Shown: positions 44,882 to 54,993 of the stretch, piece after piece
How positions within the stretch are numbered: the stretch's first letter is position 1
How the letters are laid out: every line of letters begins with the position of its first letter
Source: Arthrobacter subterraneus
Lineage (GTDB): Bacteria > Actinomycetota > Actinomycetes > Actinomycetales > Micrococcaceae
NCBI RefSeq assembly: GCF_900099735.1
Contig: NZ_FNDT01000008.1
Location: forward strand, 1 to 64,000
Direction: 5' to 3'
Length of the DNA stretch: 64,000 nucleotides
The notes under the pieces: model-generated
What the model was told of the DNA's origin: nothing
Databases searched by the model: none
The model's input: only the letters and a program-made list of their open reading frames with translations
Position numbers and translations under genes: made by a program

Positions 44882-46780
44882 ATGACGCAATCCGCCAGCG
44901 AAACCACCGTCGAGCCCTCGGACGCACAGCGCATGGCACACAGGAAGCGCACGAAGCTCGGGGCCAGGGTGAAACGAAGAATCGCCGGACGCATCATCGT
45001 CGCGGCCGCCGTTCTCCTATTAGTTGCGTGTGGCTACGCTGCGTGGCTGATGTTCAGAGCCGACCAGATCAAGACGAGCCTCGAGTCGGCTCTGGTGCTT
45101 CTTCCGACCATTCAGGAGCAGCTCATGTCTGGTGAAGGAGAAGCCGCCCGCCAAACACTGACTGAGTTACAAAAGCACACTTCCGTTGCCCGTGTCGCAG
45201 CCACTGACCCCGTTTGGAGAGGCGCATCGTTGGTGCCAGTCGCCGGAGGAAACTTCTCTGCGGTAACAGAGGTCGCTGTGTCCGCTGACGACATAGTAAA
45301 CCTCGCCATCGGGCCGCTCGTCGGCGGCGCAAGTTCCGTCGACTGGAGTGGGCTTATGCCCACCGAGGGGAAAATCGATTTGGCAGCTCTCCAGCAATCC
45401 TCCGCCAGCCTTTCCTCTGCCAGGAATACGGTTCAGCTCTCCTATGACCGGCTTTCGGCCGTTGACACATCAGAGCTGCTGCCCGAAGTGTCGCAGCCAT
45501 TGGAGCAAGTCACCGCTGCTCTAGATACTGCAAGTGATGCATTGGACGGAGCGTCTGCAGCCGCGGAGGTGCTCCCGCCGATGCTCGGTGCGGAAGGGCC
45601 AAGAAACCACCTGCTACTGATTCAGAACAGTGCCGAAGTGCGTGCAACAGGTGGCATACCCGGCGCCTTGGCGGTTATACACACCGATGATGGAGAAATC
45701 GAACTAACAGCGCAGGGCAGCGCCTCCGAATTGGGACGATTTGATCCAACAGTCGTCGTTGACCCCGCCCAGATCGAGATCTACAGCACCCGCATGGGAA
45801 GGTTTATGCAGAGCGTCAACCTTACGCCGGACTTCCCGACCGCGGCTCAAACCGCTGCGAAAATGTGGGAGCAGCACCACAAGGGCCCCGCTATTGACGG
45901 GGTCCTTGCTCTGGATCCACTCGCGCTGGCGAATATCCTCAAGGCCACCGGGCCGGTCGAACTGAGGTTTCAGGAACCGGAGGTAGGCGATCTTGTTGCT
46001 TCCTCTGGTCTCCCCACTTCTCTCACAGCAGAGAATGTGGTCCCCACCTTGCTTTCCGACGTTTACGCGGCAATCGAAGAACCGAGCTTGCAGGACGCCT
46101 ACTTCGCTGCCGTTGCAGCCCAGGTGTTCGAGGCGCTCACTTCTGGCGACGGGGAAAGTGCCGGGCTGGTCCAGTCTCTGATTAAGAGCGCTGATGAAGG
46201 ACGCCTTTACGCATGGTCGGCACACTCGAATGAGCAGGCAATCATCGCCTCAACGGGTATGGCCGGCAAGGTCACCGGGGCTGAGGCAGGGGGCGCTACA
46301 TTCGGTGCGTACTTCAACGACGGCACCGGCGCGAAGATGGACTTCTACGTGCGACGAACCGTTCAACTGAAACGAAGCTGCACCGAGGACGGTTATCTTC
46401 AGTACACCCTGATGATCACCCTTACTAATACGGCGCCACTCGATGCAGCGGAATTACTTCCTGATTACGTCACCGGTGGTGGTGATTTTGGGGTTCCTCC
46501 CGGCACGGTTCAAACGAATGTTGTCGGATATGGACCGGACCAATCGCAGCTACAGACGGCCCGCGTCAACGGTGAACCGGCCCCTATCGGCTCGTACCGC
46601 CACGGAGACCGTCCCGTAGCGGTAGTCACGACGAGGTTGCCCCCGGCTCAATCAGCAACGGTGGAAGTGGACTTCAGCAATGTCGTGCAAACCTCGGACC
46701 CTGTATTGGACGTGACGCCCACGATCCAGCCGATTGACGATGTAGTTCTCCCGCTTCAAGGAGGCGCGGCCTGCAGCTAG
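44882..46780 (+). CDS. DUF4012 family membrane-anchored protein
   Basis: A 632-aa protein with one N-terminal membrane helix (about 36-57, IIVAAAVLLLVACGYAAWLMF) after a basic cytoplasmic stretch, and a large outer part. The DUF4012 core has NHLLLIQNSAEVRATGGIPGALAV and a following ELGRFDP. Such proteins are common in actinobacterial exopolysaccharide loci and may help polymer attachment or export; no activity is known. ATG at 44882 was chosen because AGAAGG lies about ten bases upstream and earlier starts overlap the transferase gene. Confidence 0.85.
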   Translation: MTQSASETTVEPSDAQRMAHRKRTKLGARVKRRIAGRIIVAAAVLLLVACGYAAWLMFRADQIKTSLESALVLLPTIQEQLMSGEGEAARQTLTELQKHTSVARVAATDPVWRGASLVPVAGGNFSAVTEVAVSADDIVNLAIGPLVGGASSVDWSGLMPTEGKIDLAALQQSSASLSSARNTVQLSYDRLSAVDTSELLPEVSQPLEQVTAALDTASDALDGASAAAEVLPPMLGAEGPRNHLLLIQNSAEVRATGGIPGALAVIHTDDGEIELTAQGSASELGRFDPTVVVDPAQIEIYSTRMGRFMQSVNLTPDFPTAAQTAAKMWEQHHKGPAIDGVLALDPLALANILKATGPVELRFQEPEVGDLVASSGLPTSLTAENVVPTLLSDVYAAIEEPSLQDAYFAAVAAQVFEALTSGDGESAGLVQSLIKSADEGRLYAWSAHSNEQAIIASTGMAGKVTGAEAGGATFGAYFNDGTGAKMDFYVRRTVQLKRSCTEDGYLQYTLMITLTNTAPLDAAELLPDYVTGGGDFGVPPGTVQTNVVGYGPDQSQLQTARVNGEPAPIGSYRHGDRPVAVVTTRLPPAQSATVEVDFSNVVQTSDPVLDVTPTIQPIDDVVLPLQGGAACS

Positions 46781-46843
46781 AACGGCTCAAACATTAACTT
46801 TCAGTTACATGACGAATCCCATGACAACTTCATTCCTATTAGA

Positions 46844-46864
46844 TGACGTTATGGGGTAACGTCA
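46844..46864. promoter_or_regulatory. Perfect 8-bp inverted repeat upstream of the LANTG protein gene
   Basis: tgacgtta-tgggg-taacgtca. It lies about 170 bp before the start of the surface protein gene, in the 250-bp gap after the DUF4012 gene. It could be an operator or a small hairpin. No other element was recognised in the gap. Confidence 0.45.
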
Positions 46865-47030
46865 GGTGCGGAAACCCTGCGGAAGACCTGCGCATTCGGT
46901 GAGCGAACTGTCGCTGACTGTCGGTAGAGTCTTGTTTAAGGGTAGTCGGGGCTGGGGGTACATACGTCTTCAGGGTCGAGCACCAATGGCAAATTGTCGC
47001 AAACACCTTTATGTTTATCGGGGAGTCTCA

Positions 47031-47645
47031 ATGGAAAAAATTATCGCCGCCGTTGCTATCGCAGGCGCTCTCACCTTCGTCGGAGCGGGAGCAGCCCAGG
47101 CTGAGCGTTACCCAAGTGCGCCAGTTCAGGGCACTGTATCTGATGGAACCGTCGCTCCGGGTGAAACGGTTGTCTTCAGCAGCAATGAAGGCCTCTTCAT
47201 TCCGGGTGAAATCATCGACATCACCGTCGACTTCGTTGCTGGCGAGCCTGCTGCTTCCGGCACCGCTGGTGGAGCTGGCCGTGCCGGCGCAGCGCTCGGT
47301 GGTCCGATCCTTCCCATGGCAATCGTCCTCACCGACACGGTGACCGCGGATGCTGAGGGTAACTTCTCCTGGTCGTTTACACCCCAGGAAGAAGGCACCT
47401 ACACTCTTACGGCCACCGGCCGTGAATCCGGTGCAACCGTAACCGCAACTGTCGCAGTCGATGCGCCCGAGGCACCCGTTGGCGGGGGCACCACCGGCTC
47501 CACAAGTGGAACCACAGGCGGCGGCCTCGCTAACACTGGTATCGATTCGGCGATGCTCCTCTGGGGCGCAGCCGGCATCGGCGCACTCGGCCTGGGTGCA
47601 GGAAGCATCTTCGTTGCACGTCGCCGCGCGGGCGCCGAAGCGTAA
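47031..47645 (+). CDS. Sortase-anchored surface protein with LANTG motif
   Basis: A 204-aa exported protein. A signal peptide (about 1-24, ending AAQA) is followed by an Ig-like beta domain (GTVSDGTVAPGETVVFSSNEGLF; NFSWSFTPQEEGTYTLTATG), a Gly/Thr-rich linker, LANTG, a hydrophobic helix and RRR. LAxTG is the class E sortase motif in actinobacteria. The start ATG at 47031 has GGGGAG upstream; the signal peptide fixes this choice. It sits at the end of the polysaccharide export operon, so it may help hold polymer at the wall. A strong terminator follows. Confidence 0.85.
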   Translation: MEKIIAAVAIAGALTFVGAGAAQAERYPSAPVQGTVSDGTVAPGETVVFSSNEGLFIPGEIIDITVDFVAGEPAASGTAGGAGRAGAALGGPILPMAIVLTDTVTADAEGNFSWSFTPQEEGTYTLTATGRESGATVTATVAVDAPEAPVGGGTTGSTSGTTGGGLANTGIDSAMLLWGAAGIGALGLGAGSIFVARRRAGAEA

Positions 47646-47661
47646 CTGACAAAGCATCAAA

Positions 47662-47700
47662 GAAGAACCCGGTGAGAGCCTCGCTCTAGCCGGGTTCTTC
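47662..47700 (+). terminator. Intrinsic terminator after the LANTG gene
   Basis: gaagaacccgg (47662-47672) pairs perfectly with ccgggttcttc (47690-47700), with an additional inner agagc/gctct stem and T residues after the hairpin. Confidence 0.85.
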
Positions 47701-47736
47701 TTTGCGCTCTCATAACTAACTCTCGAGGCACGAAAT

Positions 47737-47765
47737 GGGCCAGTCAGCTTAGTGCTGACCGGCCC
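47737..47765 (-). terminator. Hairpin after prs
   Basis: gggcc-a-gtcagc pairs with gctgac-c-ggccc around a short loop, 20 bp after the prs stop on the leftward strand. The following U-tract is weak. Confidence 0.6.
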
Positions 47766-47784
47766 ATACTCATCACTCTTAGGT

Positions 47785-48765
47785 TTACGTATTGCCGTCG
47801 AACAGGCTGGTCACCGAGCCGTCGTCGAACACCTCGCGGATCGCACGTGCGATCAACGGTGCAATCGACAGGACGGTCAGTTGCGGGAAACGCTTCTCCG
47901 GGCCGATCGGCAGTGTGTTGGTGACGACCACCTCGCGTGCTCCGGACTCTGCCAGGCGGCGTGCTGCGGGGTCGGAGAACACCGCGTGGGTCGCCGCAAT
48001 GATGACGTCCTTGGCACCGGCGTTCTTCAGCACTGCAACAGCGCCAGAGATGGTGCCACCAGTGTCAATCATGTCGTCGATGAGCACGCAGGTGCGGCCC
48101 TCGATCTGGCCGACCACAGTCTTTGACACTGCCTGGTTCGGCACGGTCAGGTCGCGGCTCTTGTGCACGAATGCGAGCGGCGCTCCCCCGAGCCGCTCCG
48201 CCCACTGCTCAGCTACGCGCACCCGGCCGGTGTCCGGAGAAACGACCGTGACGCTGTCCGCGTCGACACGGGTGCGGATGTAGTCAGCCAGCAGCGGGAT
48301 AGCCATCAGGTGATCGACAGGGCCGTCGAAGAAACCCTGAATCTGTGCAGTATGCAGATCAACCGACATCAACCGGTCAGCACCAGCGGTCCGGTAGAGG
48401 TCAGCGACCAGTCGGGCAGAGATGGGCTCCCGGCCACGGCCCTTCTTGTCCTGGCGTGCGTAGGGGTAGAACGGAGATACGACCGTGATGCGCTTAGCCG
48501 ACGCACGCTTCAGCGAGTCAACCATGATCAACTGCTCCATCAACCAGTTGTTCAGCGGCGCAGGGTGGGCCTGAATCACGAAGACGTCAGTACCGCGGAC
48601 GCTTTCCCCGGAGCGGACATAGATCTCCCCGTTCGCGAAGTCGTACGCCGAGATGGGCAGGAGTTCGGTGTCCAGAACCCGCGCGATCTCCTCAGCCAGT
48701 TCGGGGTGTGCCCTGCCGGAGGCGAGGACAAGTTTCTTTTCCCCGCGTGCCGTGATCTCGCTCAT
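47785..48765 (-). CDS. prs: Ribose-phosphate pyrophosphokinase
   Basis: A 326-aa PRPP synthetase that activates ribose 5-phosphate with ATP for nucleotide, histidine and tryptophan synthesis. Motifs: FANGEIYVRSGESVRGTDVFVIQ, YPYARQDKKGRGREPISARLVADL, DLHTAQIQGFF, and the PRPP-binding VLIDDMIDTGGT. Length is normal. ATG overlaps the glmU stop by 4 nt. glmU-prs pairing is common in bacteria. Confidence 0.96.
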   Translation of the reverse strand: MSEITARGEKKLVLASGRAHPELAEEIARVLDTELLPISAYDFANGEIYVRSGESVRGTDVFVIQAHPAPLNNWLMEQLIMVDSLKRASAKRITVVSPFYPYARQDKKGRGREPISARLVADLYRTAGADRLMSVDLHTAQIQGFFDGPVDHLMAIPLLADYIRTRVDADSVTVVSPDTGRVRVAEQWAERLGGAPLAFVHKSRDLTVPNQAVSKTVVGQIEGRTCVLIDDMIDTGGTISGAVAVLKNAGAKDVIIAATHAVFSDPAARRLAESGAREVVVTNTLPIGPEKRFPQLTVLSIAPLIARAIREVFDDGSVTSLFDGNT

Positions 48766-50252
48766 GAAGGATCGCTTTCTTCCGTTGATGTGGTTGAGGA
48801 GGAAGCTTTGGCTGCCGAGGTAGCGGCTGCTGTGCCGGCACGGTTGGTTTCTACCCAGCCGTCGAGGTTGCGCTGCGCGGCACTGACGATGGACAGCGCA
48901 CCGGCAGGAACGTCCTTGCGGACAATTGCGCCTGCGCCTGTATACGCGCCGTCGCCGATCGAGACTGGTGCCACGAACACAGTGTTGGAACCAGTCCGGA
49001 CATCACTGCCGATGACAGTGCGGTGCTTGTTTACGCCGTCGTAGTTCGCTGTGATATTTCCGCAGCCAATGTTCGTGTTTTCGCCGATTTCCGCATCGCC
49101 GGCATAACCGAGGTGGGAGAGCTTGGAACCGCGGCCGATGGTGACATTCTTGGTCTCGTAGAAGGCACCGATTTTGCCGGACTCCCCCAGTACCGTCCCC
49201 GGACGGAGGTAGGTAAAGGGACCCACGGATGCCCCTGCGCCGATGCGTGCGCCACTGCCGTGCGTGCGGACGACTTTTGCGCCTTCTTCAATGACCACGT
49301 CGGTGAGCGTGCAATCGGGGCCGACAACAGCGTCGCGCGAGACCTGCGTTGCGCCGTACAGCTGTGTTCCCGGGAGGATGGTGACGTCCTCATCAAGCTG
49401 GACGTCGACGTCGATCCAGGTGCTGTTGGTATCGACAATGGTCACGCCGGCCCGCATCCAGCGCTCAAGGGTGCGCCGGTTCAGTTCCGCGCCGAGGGCG
49501 GCCAGCTGCACGCGATCATTTGCACCCTCAACCTGCCAGCGGTCCGCTGAGATCACCGCGGCTACACGACCACCGGCGTTCCTCGCAATGGACGGAACGT
49601 CTGTCAGGTACATCTCGCCCTGTGCATTGTTCGAATCAACCCTGGTGAGGCTCTTGCGGAGTACCGCGGCGTCGAACGCATAGATGCCGGAGTTGATTTC
49701 CGTGATTGTGCGCTGCTCCTCGGTGGCATCCTTGTGTTCCACGATGCCGGTCACCGTGCCGTCGTCGGCACGGACAATACGTCCGTATCCGGTGGCGTCA
49801 TCGAGGACCGCTGTGAGGATGGTGACCGCATTGCTGTCCCGCTCGTGAGTGCGCACGAGATCCTGCAGCGTTGCGGTGCTGAGAAGTGGAACGTCGCCGT
49901 AGGTAACTACGACAGTTCCTTCGACAGCCGAGCGCGCATCGAGAGCCTCAAGAGCGACCTGAACGGCGCGGCCGGTACCCGGGAGGTCATCCTGATCCAC
50001 GATGAGCGCGCCAGCGTCGAGCTCGGCGATATGCGCTGCAACGAGATCCCTCTCGTGGCGGACCACCACAGCAAGTTTCTGCGGTGCCAGGCCACGGGCG
50101 GCCGCGAGCGCATGGCCCACCATGGAGGTGCCGCCGAGGCGATGGAGGATTTTTGGGGTCCGGGACTTCATTCGGGTCCCGGCTCCGGCTGCCAGAACTA
50201 TCACTGCTGCAGGCACGGTATCTGCCTGGTTGGACTGGTCCTCGTGGCTCAC
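48762..50252 (-). CDS. glmU: Bifunctional GlmU: GlcN-1-P acetyltransferase and GlcNAc-1-P uridyltransferase
   Basis: A 496-aa enzyme making UDP-GlcNAc. The N-terminal uridyltransferase has VIVLAAGAGTRMKSRTPKILHRLGG and VVTYGDVPLLS; the C-terminal left-handed beta-helix shows hexapeptide repeats and the acetyltransferase motifs RPGTVLGESGKIGAFYETKN and CGNITANYDG. A Ser/Thr/Ala-rich tail follows, as in other actinobacteria. Its product is the precursor of peptidoglycan and also the substrate of PseB encoded in this locus. prs follows with a 4-nt overlap. Confidence 0.96.
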   Translation of the reverse strand: MSHEDQSNQADTVPAAVIVLAAGAGTRMKSRTPKILHRLGGTSMVGHALAAARGLAPQKLAVVVRHERDLVAAHIAELDAGALIVDQDDLPGTGRAVQVALEALDARSAVEGTVVVTYGDVPLLSTATLQDLVRTHERDSNAVTILTAVLDDATGYGRIVRADDGTVTGIVEHKDATEEQRTITEINSGIYAFDAAVLRKSLTRVDSNNAQGEMYLTDVPSIARNAGGRVAAVISADRWQVEGANDRVQLAALGAELNRRTLERWMRAGVTIVDTNSTWIDVDVQLDEDVTILPGTQLYGATQVSRDAVVGPDCTLTDVVIEEGAKVVRTHGSGARIGAGASVGPFTYLRPGTVLGESGKIGAFYETKNVTIGRGSKLSHLGYAGDAEIGENTNIGCGNITANYDGVNKHRTVIGSDVRTGSNTVFVAPVSIGDGAYTGAGAIVRKDVPAGALSIVSAAQRNLDGWVETNRAGTAAATSAAKASSSTTSTEESDPS

Positions 50253-50297
50253 GAAGGGGCCGCTCCTTGCCTGTCTCTGACGCCTGCTGGCCTGCCG

Positions 50298-50369
50298 TTC
50301 CGCCCATAGGATTCGAACCTATACTCCACAGCTCCAAAGGCTGGGGTGCTGCCGTTACACCAGGGCGGA
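50298..50369 (-). tRNA. tRNA-Gln (anticodon TTG)
   Basis: Read on the minus strand, the acceptor TCCGCCC pairs with GGGCGGA; the D arm contains GGTGTAACGGC, the anticodon loop is CTTTGGA between CAGC and GCTG (anticodon TTG), and the T loop is GGTTCGAATCC. The discriminator is A and no CCA is encoded. It lies upstream of glmU in the same direction. Confidence 0.95.
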
Positions 50370-50456
50370 CCGCGTGGGATTTCCGGGAAACCCGATCAGC
50401 GCACGCGACTACCTAGTTTGCCATGTTCATGAGCCATCCTGCGACTTCACTGATTA

Positions 50457-51320
50457 CTACCCACCCACCAAGTTCAGCAGATAGGAGCCATACCCGCTCT
50501 TAGATAAAGGCTGCGCCGTAGCCCTGAGCTCGTCATCCGTGATGAATCCCTGACGCCACGCGATTTCCTCCGGCGCCCCGATTTTCGTCCCCTGACGGGC
50601 CTCGATTGTCCGGATGTAATTTGATGCGTCGTTGAGAGAATCGAAGGTACCGGTGTCCAACCAAGCTGTGCCTCGAGGGAGGATAGAAACCTGAAGGTCG
50701 CCGCTCTCCATATAGATCCTGTTGATGTCTGTAATCTCAAGTTCTCCCCTGGGAGAGGGCTTCAGATCACGAGCTATCTCAACGACCCTCGAATCGTAAA
50801 AGTAGAGACCCGGGACCGCGAAGTTACTGCGGGGTTGTGCGGGCTTCTCCTCTAAGGAAATAGCGCGATTTTGAGAGTCGAACTCGACCACTCCGTAGTC
50901 GCTCGGGTTGGAAACCTGGTAGGCGAAGACTGCCCCGCCCTGAATCTCCCTCAGTTCGCCAAGCTGCGTTCCAAGACCCGGACCATGAAATATGTTATCT
51001 CCCAAGACCAGCGCGGCGTTTCCACCGTCCAAGTGTTCCTCGCCGATGACGAACGCCTGCGCGAGACCGTCCGGCGAAGGTTGCGTTTTATACGACAGGT
51101 TGATTCCGAGCTGGGAGCCATCCCCGAGCAGCCTCTGGAACTGGTCCTGGTCAGCCGGCGTCGTGATAATGAGGATGTCCCTTATCCCCGCTAGCATCAG
51201 GGTCGACAACGGATAGTAGATCATCGGCTTGTCATACACCGGGACCAACTGCTTGCTTATCCCATGGGTGATGGGATGGAGCCGTGAGCCGGTACCGCCG
51301 GCAAGAATGATTCCCCTCAT
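50457..51320 (-). CDS. rmlA: Glucose-1-phosphate thymidylyltransferase
   Basis: A 287-aa RmlA that forms dTDP-glucose. The signature [46 protein letters not shown] is intact, with the [21 protein letters not shown] and [13 protein letters not shown] motifs. It is divergent to rmlB with a 60-bp gap, so the two arms share a promoter region. The Rml genes provide dTDP-L-rhamnose for the cell surface polymer. Confidence 0.95.
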   Translation of the reverse strand: MRGIILAGGTGSRLHPITHGISKQLVPVYDKPMIYYPLSTLMLAGIRDILIITTPADQDQFQRLLGDGSQLGINLSYKTQPSPDGLAQAFVIGEEHLDGGNAALVLGDNIFHGPGLGTQLGELREIQGGAVFAYQVSNPSDYGVVEFDSQNRAISLEEKPAQPRSNFAVPGLYFYDSRVVEIARDLKPSPRGELEITDINRIYMESGDLQVSILPRGTAWLDTGTFDSLNDASNYIRTIEARQGTKIGAPEEIAWRQGFITDDELRATAQPLSKSGYGSYLLNLVGG

Positions 51321-51365
51321 TACCCCTGTATATAGGGGAACCTAGAAAACAGGCAATCCGTGTAG

Positions 51366-52388
<1,023 letters not shown>

Positions 52389-52394
52389 CAGAAT

Positions 52395-53810
52395 ATGCGT
52401 ATGTCACAGGCGCTCACAGCCTCCGAAACTACGATCCCTGGCCTCACTGTATTCGAACTGCCAGTTCACGGGGACAGTCGCGGCTGGTTCAAAGAGAATT
52501 GGCAGCGAGAGAAAATGATCGCCGCTGGTCTGCCTGATTTTGGTCCGGTCCAGAACAATATTTCGTTCAACGCAACGGCGGGAACTACGCGCGGGATCCA
52601 CGCAGAACCGTGGGACAAGTTCATCTCTGTAGCGACGGGACGGATCTTTGGAGCGTGGGTAGATCTGCGGCGTGGTCCCAACTTCGGAAGGGTGTTCACC
52701 ACCGAGTTAGACGCTTCACGGGCCATCTTCGTGCCACGCGGAGTGGGAAACGCATTTCAAACGCTCGAAGACCACACTGCTTACACGTATCTTGTGAACG
52801 ACCACTGGTCCGCGGACGCTCAAAAGCAGTATGCGTTCCTCAATCTGGCAGATGAAACTACAAACATTTCATGGCCTATCCCCCTAACTCGCGCTGAGCT
52901 ATCGGAAAAGGACAGGGAACACCCTCGCCTTGCTGATGTCGCTCCAATCGAAGCCAAGAAAATGCTTATTCTTGGCGCGGGCGGTCAGCTAGGCGAAGCG
53001 TTGACCAATGCGTTGGCCGACTCTTCGACCGTGGAGCTTGCAACGCGGGCTCAGCTGGACATATCCCGGATCGAGTCCATCGACGCATTCGACTGGTCGA
53101 AGTTCTCCACGATTATCAATGCTGCCGCCTATACCGCCGTCGATGCGGCCGAGACCCGGGAAGGGCGTGCGGATGCTTGGGCAGCCAACGTTTCGGGGGT
53201 AGCCGCTCTGGCGCGCGTAGCCACTGAACACAGGATTACTTTGGTGCATGTCTCCAGCGACTATGTATTCGACGGTTCTCGCGAAGTTCATGAGGAATGC
53301 GAACCGTTCACTCCCCTCGGCGTGTACGGACAGACTAAGGCGGCCGGTGATGCTGTTGTAGCAACTGTTCCCAAGCACTACATAGTCCGAACCAGTTGGG
53401 TAGTAGGAGTGGGCGCCAACTTCATCCGTACGATGGTGCAGTTGGCTGAAAAGGGTATAAGCCCTTCCGTCGTGAATGATCAGGTTGGCCGGCTAACATT
53501 CGCGGAAGATTTAGCTGCAGCCATCCTCCACCTTCTTCAGTCGAATGCTTCTTTTGGAACCTATAACGTCACCAACTCTGGGGAACCGCAGTCATGGGCA
53601 GACATAGCGTCCAAGGTTTTTGAAATGTGCGGACGGAATCCCGGCGACGTCAGCGGTATCAGTACTCTGGACTACTTCGCCGGGAAACCGACTTCGGCCC
53701 CGCGACCACTCAACAGCACGCTCGACCTGTCGAAAATCGCCTCGAGCGGTTTCATGGCGCCAGATATGGCGCTACGGCTGAACGAATATGTGAGCGCGCT
53801 TCGGTCATAA
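52395..53810 (+). CDS. RmlC-RmlD fusion: dTDP-4-keto-rhamnose epimerase/reductase
   Basis: A 471-aa bifunctional protein. Residues about 1-185 are an RmlC cupin (HGDSRGWFKENW, TTRGIHAEPWDKFISV with the catalytic-type His, FVPRGVGNAFQTLED). Residues about 190-471 are an RmlD reductase (MLILGAGGQLGEALTNAL, INAAAYTAVDAAE, VHVSSDYVFDG, PLGVYGQTKAAGD with Tyr and Lys). The fusion joins the last two steps to dTDP-L-rhamnose. In many bacteria they are separate genes. The Cys-free, compact linker around 178-192 shows no frameshift. Confidence 0.93.
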   Translation: MRMSQALTASETTIPGLTVFELPVHGDSRGWFKENWQREKMIAAGLPDFGPVQNNISFNATAGTTRGIHAEPWDKFISVATGRIFGAWVDLRRGPNFGRVFTTELDASRAIFVPRGVGNAFQTLEDHTAYTYLVNDHWSADAQKQYAFLNLADETTNISWPIPLTRAELSEKDREHPRLADVAPIEAKKMLILGAGGQLGEALTNALADSSTVELATRAQLDISRIESIDAFDWSKFSTIINAAAYTAVDAAETREGRADAWAANVSGVAALARVATEHRITLVHVSSDYVFDGSREVHEECEPFTPLGVYGQTKAAGDAVVATVPKHYIVRTSWVVGVGANFIRTMVQLAEKGISPSVVNDQVGRLTFAEDLAAAILHLLQSNASFGTYNVTNSGEPQSWADIASKVFEMCGRNPGDVSGISTLDYFAGKPTSAPRPLNSTLDLSKIASSGFMAPDMALRLNEYVSALRS

Positions 53811-53869
53811 ACGTCGTCCGATTGCCTACCTTCGCAGGCCGAGCTCAATAGCTGATCGCGCCCAGCCGC

Positions 53870-54382
53870 TCAGCCCAGTTTGGGCTCCCACGTCGCGGAA
53901 GAAGCCAAACCGGCGAGCAGACTGTCTGCTCGGCGAAGCCAGTCGTTGGGTTCGTGGCCGGTTCCGGTGGTTGGGGGCTTCTGCCGTCGATCAACGGAGT
54001 GGTCCGGATCGAACCGAGGCAGGAACCGGCGTCGTAATTCCTCCATGGTGGCCTGGCCACAAAGCTCCAGGTCATCCAACAGCAGCGCTGCGCCCCTGGT
54101 GTCCCCTGCAAGCAGATGCCGCTCAATATCGCTGGCACGCTGGGCAAGGCGCAAGGCGCCGATCATGCGGGCCGACGTCCTGACACTCAACACCGCATCC
54201 ATCGCCTTCGGCCTATTACCGGCGCTGATGGCGGTAGACAGCCGTAAAAAGCGGCCGTCCCACATCTCCAGGTAGTTCAGCAGGAATCGGAGGGTGACGT
54301 CGGGTTCCTCCAGGTCCGCCTGCAGGTCAGTGAAGATACGCTCGGAAACCATCGGCAGCTCGTTGGAATCATCCGTCGACAT
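53870..54382 (-). CDS. Second HPt-like protein lacking the phosphoacceptor histidine
   Basis: A 170-aa protein paralogous to the one at 8212-8583. The shared core reads MDAVLSVRTSARMIGALRLAQRASDIERHLLAGD here and LDAVLSVKITAVMVGAPRLAKSAIELERRI there. Both have Leu where HPt domains carry the phosphorylated His. This copy has a longer C-terminal tail (about 120-170) rich in Pro, Asp and Arg, ending in a short helix. It lies convergent to the rmlCD gene and is monocistronic. A binding rather than phosphorelay function is inferred. Confidence 0.7.
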   Translation of the reverse strand: MSTDDSNELPMVSERIFTDLQADLEEPDVTLRFLLNYLEMWDGRFLRLSTAISAGNRPKAMDAVLSVRTSARMIGALRLAQRASDIERHLLAGDTRGAALLLDDLELCGQATMEELRRRFLPRFDPDHSVDRRQKPPTTGTGHEPNDWLRRADSLLAGLASSATWEPKLG

Positions 54383-54993
54383 AAGCCCTCCCTCCTCTGT
54401 GGGGCCGCCGTATCAGCTTCGCGATATGGCTCTGGACGGCACCGGGTTCGGCGGCCGTTCAGCCAACGTTAGCGCCCGGAATTGTCCAATCTGCCTGATA
54501 TTCCGATTCCTGCCGGAAAGCTCAGCGAGGCCTGCCGATAAGCAGCGTGGAAGCTGCGGACCGCTTCCCTTCTAGAGGGTGACGCGTGGTGGGAAGGCAC
54601 GCAGCCAAGCTGTACCGCAGCTCAAATCGACTGCTGTCCTGTGCCCACGGGCCGGGAAAAAATGCGGCATCAGTCGGTTCGCACCAGGTCGGCGGGCTGC
54701 GCGGTAATCCTGGCTTTGACCCTGCCCCAGAACCGGGCCGCTGCAGCCCTTCGATGGTTCCGAAATGGTGAATGGCGAGCATGGCGATCGCCATCAGCGC
54801 GCCCGGAATAGGCTTCGAGGTGCTAATCGGCCACTGCCCCGGCACCTCCGCGGCAGGTGCGATCCGTTGTCCTGCTTCTGCTTCAGCGCGTCCGCTCGGG
54901 AGCCCTGCTTGGCCGTTAGGCTGGTCAGATGGACTTGGCGTGCAAGCTGAACCCTGACCGCACGGCCTACCATCCACGTGGGGGTGCCGGCCG
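54383..54993. other. 610-bp intergenic region
   Basis: Open frames here are short or lack codon bias on both strands, so I support no gene. The left part must contain the promoter of the HPt-like gene and the right part that of the CNNM pair. No terminator, repeat or known RNA family was recognised. It could hide a small RNA or a degraded gene. Confidence 0.5.

Noticed and set aside
46865-47030. Possible second riboswitch before the LANTG gene (contains ggcaaattgtcgcaaac)
   Set aside because: It superficially resembles GEMM words, but the conserved hairpins and the CAAAGCC and CCGGG blocks are missing.
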